NCBI GenBank assembly: GCA_027941995.1
Contig: CP115966.1
Coordinates: forward strand, 434,001 to 498,000
Source of the DNA: Erythrobacteraceae bacterium WH01K
Lineage (GTDB): Bacteria > Pseudomonadota > Alphaproteobacteria > Sphingomonadales > Sphingomonadaceae
Direction: 5' to 3'
Length of the DNA: 64,000 nt
Part shown: positions 62,789-64,000 of the stretch, one piece after another
Layout: the number at the start of each line of letters is the position of its first letter
Numbering within the stretch: position 1 is the stretch's first letter
Notes under the pieces: model-generated
Told to the model about the DNA's origin: nothing
What the model saw: the letters and a program-made list of their open reading frames with translations, nothing else
The model's database searches: none
Program-made: the position numbers and the translations under genes

Positions 62789-63274
62789 TTATATGTCATC
62801 ATGCGGAGTAATATTGGAGATCAAATCGCGGATAGTGGAAAACAACATTGTGACCATAGCAACCAATAGGGTGCTGAGGATAACTACCCACCAGTACAGG
62901 ACTTTGTAGAGTATCGGATACCAGACCTCTGGTATTTCATCGAATTCGCCGATGGGCATCGTCATTAATAGCAGCATGACCACTGCCCCGCCAAGAAGCC
63001 AGGCGCCGAGCAGGCTTATCCGGTAGACCCGCTTGTACATCGCAGCATCGAAATCTGCATCTGCCCGCCTGACCATCCCAAGGAGGTTCAGCATGAGCGC
63101 CAGGGTAGTCGCCGCGCTCGCCGCGATCGCGCTACCGAGATAAAGCGCCGGCCTGCTGAGCGCGTCGATCAGTTCGCGCGCTTCCAGGCCTGAGTAAATC
63201 GACCCGCTAGCAAAATGCCCGGCTACGCCGAAAGCCAGCACAACCATTGCGGAGAGTGGCGCGAGATAGGACAT
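62789..63274 (-). CDS. Four-TM membrane protein of the DUF1989 operon
   Basis: The 161-residue protein has four hydrophobic segments (about residues 4-24, 41-64, 84-106, 122-144; SAMVVLAFGVAGHF, LGSAIAASAATTLALML, LLGAWLLGGAVVMLLLM, VVILSTLLVAMVTML). The frame is open upstream to 63526 but ATG 63274, two bases after the stop of the preceding gene, is the natural start. No family recognised. Confidence 0.78.
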   Translation of the reverse strand: MSYLAPLSAMVVLAFGVAGHFASGSIYSGLEARELIDALSRPALYLGSAIAASAATTLALMLNLLGMVRRADADFDAAMYKRVYRISLLGAWLLGGAVVMLLLMTMPIGEFDEIPEVWYPILYKVLYWWVVILSTLLVAMVTMLFSTIRDLISNITPHDDI

Positions 63275-63276
63275 CC

Positions 63277-63543
63277 TCAACCGCTGTCCTCCAAGGTTTT
63301 GGGTTCGACCTTGCGGATCAGATAGCGATAAACGCCCCATAAATTGATGATGAGAAGGCAAATATTTTGCCAACCGATGCCATCTGCATCCTCGCTTAAG
63401 AAACCCCAGGCGATCAAGGCAATTGAAGACGTAACGAACAACACAAACGCCCAGCCCGACACTTGGCGGCTGATGTTTGAGGCGACAAGCAGCGCAGCCA
63501 TGACCCCGGCTATAGCGCCGTACCATTGGAGAATGTCGAGCAT
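63277..63543 (-). CDS. Three-TM small membrane protein of the DUF1989 operon
   Basis: The 88-residue protein has three hydrophobic segments (WYGAIAGVMAALLVAS, GWAFVLFVTSSIALIAWGFL, NICLLIINLWGVYRYLI) and a charged tail KVEPKTLEDSG. It recalls small PnuC-like or SemiSWEET-sized membrane proteins, but I cannot assign it. AGGCGG directly precedes the ATG. It follows the DUF1989 gene by four bases. Confidence 0.78.
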   Translation of the reverse strand: MLDILQWYGAIAGVMAALLVASNISRQVSGWAFVLFVTSSIALIAWGFLSEDADGIGWQNICLLIINLWGVYRYLIRKVEPKTLEDSG

Positions 63544-63547
63544 CCGC

Positions 63548-64000
63548 CTAATCCCCGCGTCGTTCGATGCAATAATCGATTGGCTTAAAAGTCCCGCCGT
63601 TTGAAGCGTAGGCCGAACAAGCAGTGAGGCCCACCACGAGATCCATCTCCGAACGAAAGCGGATGAGATCGCCCGCTTTGCTGAGCGGCGGCTCGACGGA
63701 CAAACGTCCATCGAGCCTGACGGGTACATGCATGAACACATTGAAGGCAGTGGGAATATCGTCCGGTTTGACGCCATAAGGAGCCAAGGCTTGGGCAAGG
63801 TTTCCGAAGCAACCGCGATGCACCGACTTGTCCGGATAAAAGTGTTTGAAGGTTGCCTTCGAGCAAGGCGTCAGCAGGAAGTCATGCGTCCCTACTGTGT
63901 CCTCGATAATAGTCAGCATCGGGTTTGATCGGTTGGACCATAGCTGCGACCCGGTCTTGAGCTTGATAGATTCTTCGTAATCGAAGGTGCGGCCATTGGA
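63548..64000 (-). CDS. DUF1989 (urea carboxylase-associated) protein, 5' end cut by window
   Basis: The frame is open to the window end on the minus strand, so the start lies outside; about 150 residues are visible. They match DUF1989: SNGRTFDYEESIKLKTGSQLWSNRSNPMLTIIEDTVGTHDF, GCFGNLAQALAPYGVKPDDIPTAFNVFMHVPV, PPLSKAGDLIRFRSEMDLVVGLTACSAYASNGG and TFKPIDY. Relatives accompany urea carboxylase or guanidine metabolism, where their reaction is not established. It heads a three-gene operon with the two membrane proteins. Confidence 0.9.
   Translation of the reverse strand, partial: SNGRTFDYEESIKLKTGSQLWSNRSNPMLTIIEDTVGTHDFLLTPCSKATFKHFYPDKSVHRGCFGNLAQALAPYGVKPDDIPTAFNVFMHVPVRLDGRLSVEPPLSKAGDLIRFRSEMDLVVGLTACSAYASNGGTFKPIDYCIERRGD

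Noticed and set aside
54976-64000. Genomic island with integrase or attachment repeat
   Set aside because: No integrase, transposase or duplicated tRNA 3' end was found in the window, so only a variable region is claimed.

Overview
The window is GC-rich, densely coded alphaproteobacterial chromosome. The gene set points to the Sphingomonadales, most likely an Erythrobacteraceae member (Erythrobacter, Qipengyuania, Aurantiacibacter or a relative). The clues are a SUF-only Fe-S operon led by an Rrf2 regulator, a LOV-domain HWE histidine kinase of the type known from Erythrobacter, an MmcB DNA-repair protein, DUF2093 and RNase T2. No plasmid, phage or insertion-sequence backbone genes were seen. 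This placement is inference from gene content, not from a marker phylogeny.

Layout. 1-5257: 3' part of an RND efflux pump, a DUF445 protein and a sigma-70 region-2 protein. 5370-10158: energy metabolism and envelope genes (etfA, etfB, sucC, a CysQ-like phosphatase, an OmpA-type lipoprotein). 10351-17574: a CNNM/CBS protein, two hypothetical genes (one probably foreign and HEPN-like), an acyl-CoA synthetase, gamma-glutamyltransferase and pyrD. 17513-20657: a small ORF with an intrinsic terminator, a DUF885 lipoprotein and an AraC-type regulator. 20777-27556: a complete SUF operon (regulator, sufB, four extra small genes, sufC, sufD, sufS, sufT-like, sufA) with overlapping or closely spaced genes. 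27643-31259: a small secreted protein, a multiply disrupted pseudogene, a lipoprotein, an EI24 membrane protein and a PfkB-type kinase. 31484-36920: blue-light sensor kinase plus single-domain response regulator, purD, xseA, DUF2093 and an M23 peptidase. 36953-45970: rpmB, tadA, a CDF-like transporter, RNase T2, nadC, a LytTR two-component pair and an HD protein. 44990-54751: an M48/DsbA/M48/hydrolase/APP1 cluster, an acidic PAS-like protein, DUF2141, a sterol desaturase-type hydroxylase and mmcB.

A tRNA-Arg(CCG) at 54899-54975 marks a sharp change. Downstream the coding density and G+C fall, short dispersed repeats appear, and the genes are accessory: small lipoproteins, CHRD, EcsC, an exo/endonuclease/phosphatase-family protein, L,D-transpeptidase, DUF2383, DUF421, and a DUF1989 operon cut by the window end. 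No integrase was seen, so this is a variable region next to a tRNA rather than a proven mobile island.

The clearest functional units are Fe-S cluster assembly (SUF), acyl-CoA oxidation and electron transfer (acyl-CoA synthetase, EtfAB with a LiuR-like operator), light and stress signalling (LOV kinase and partner), and envelope proteolysis and redox (M48, DsbA, M23, L,D-transpeptidase). I did not find a CRISPR array, toxin-antitoxin pair or biosynthetic cluster. The strongest unexplained items are the HEPN-like orphan, the pseudogene, the small ORF opposite pyrD, the dispersed 40-bp repeat family and the extra genes inside the suf operon.
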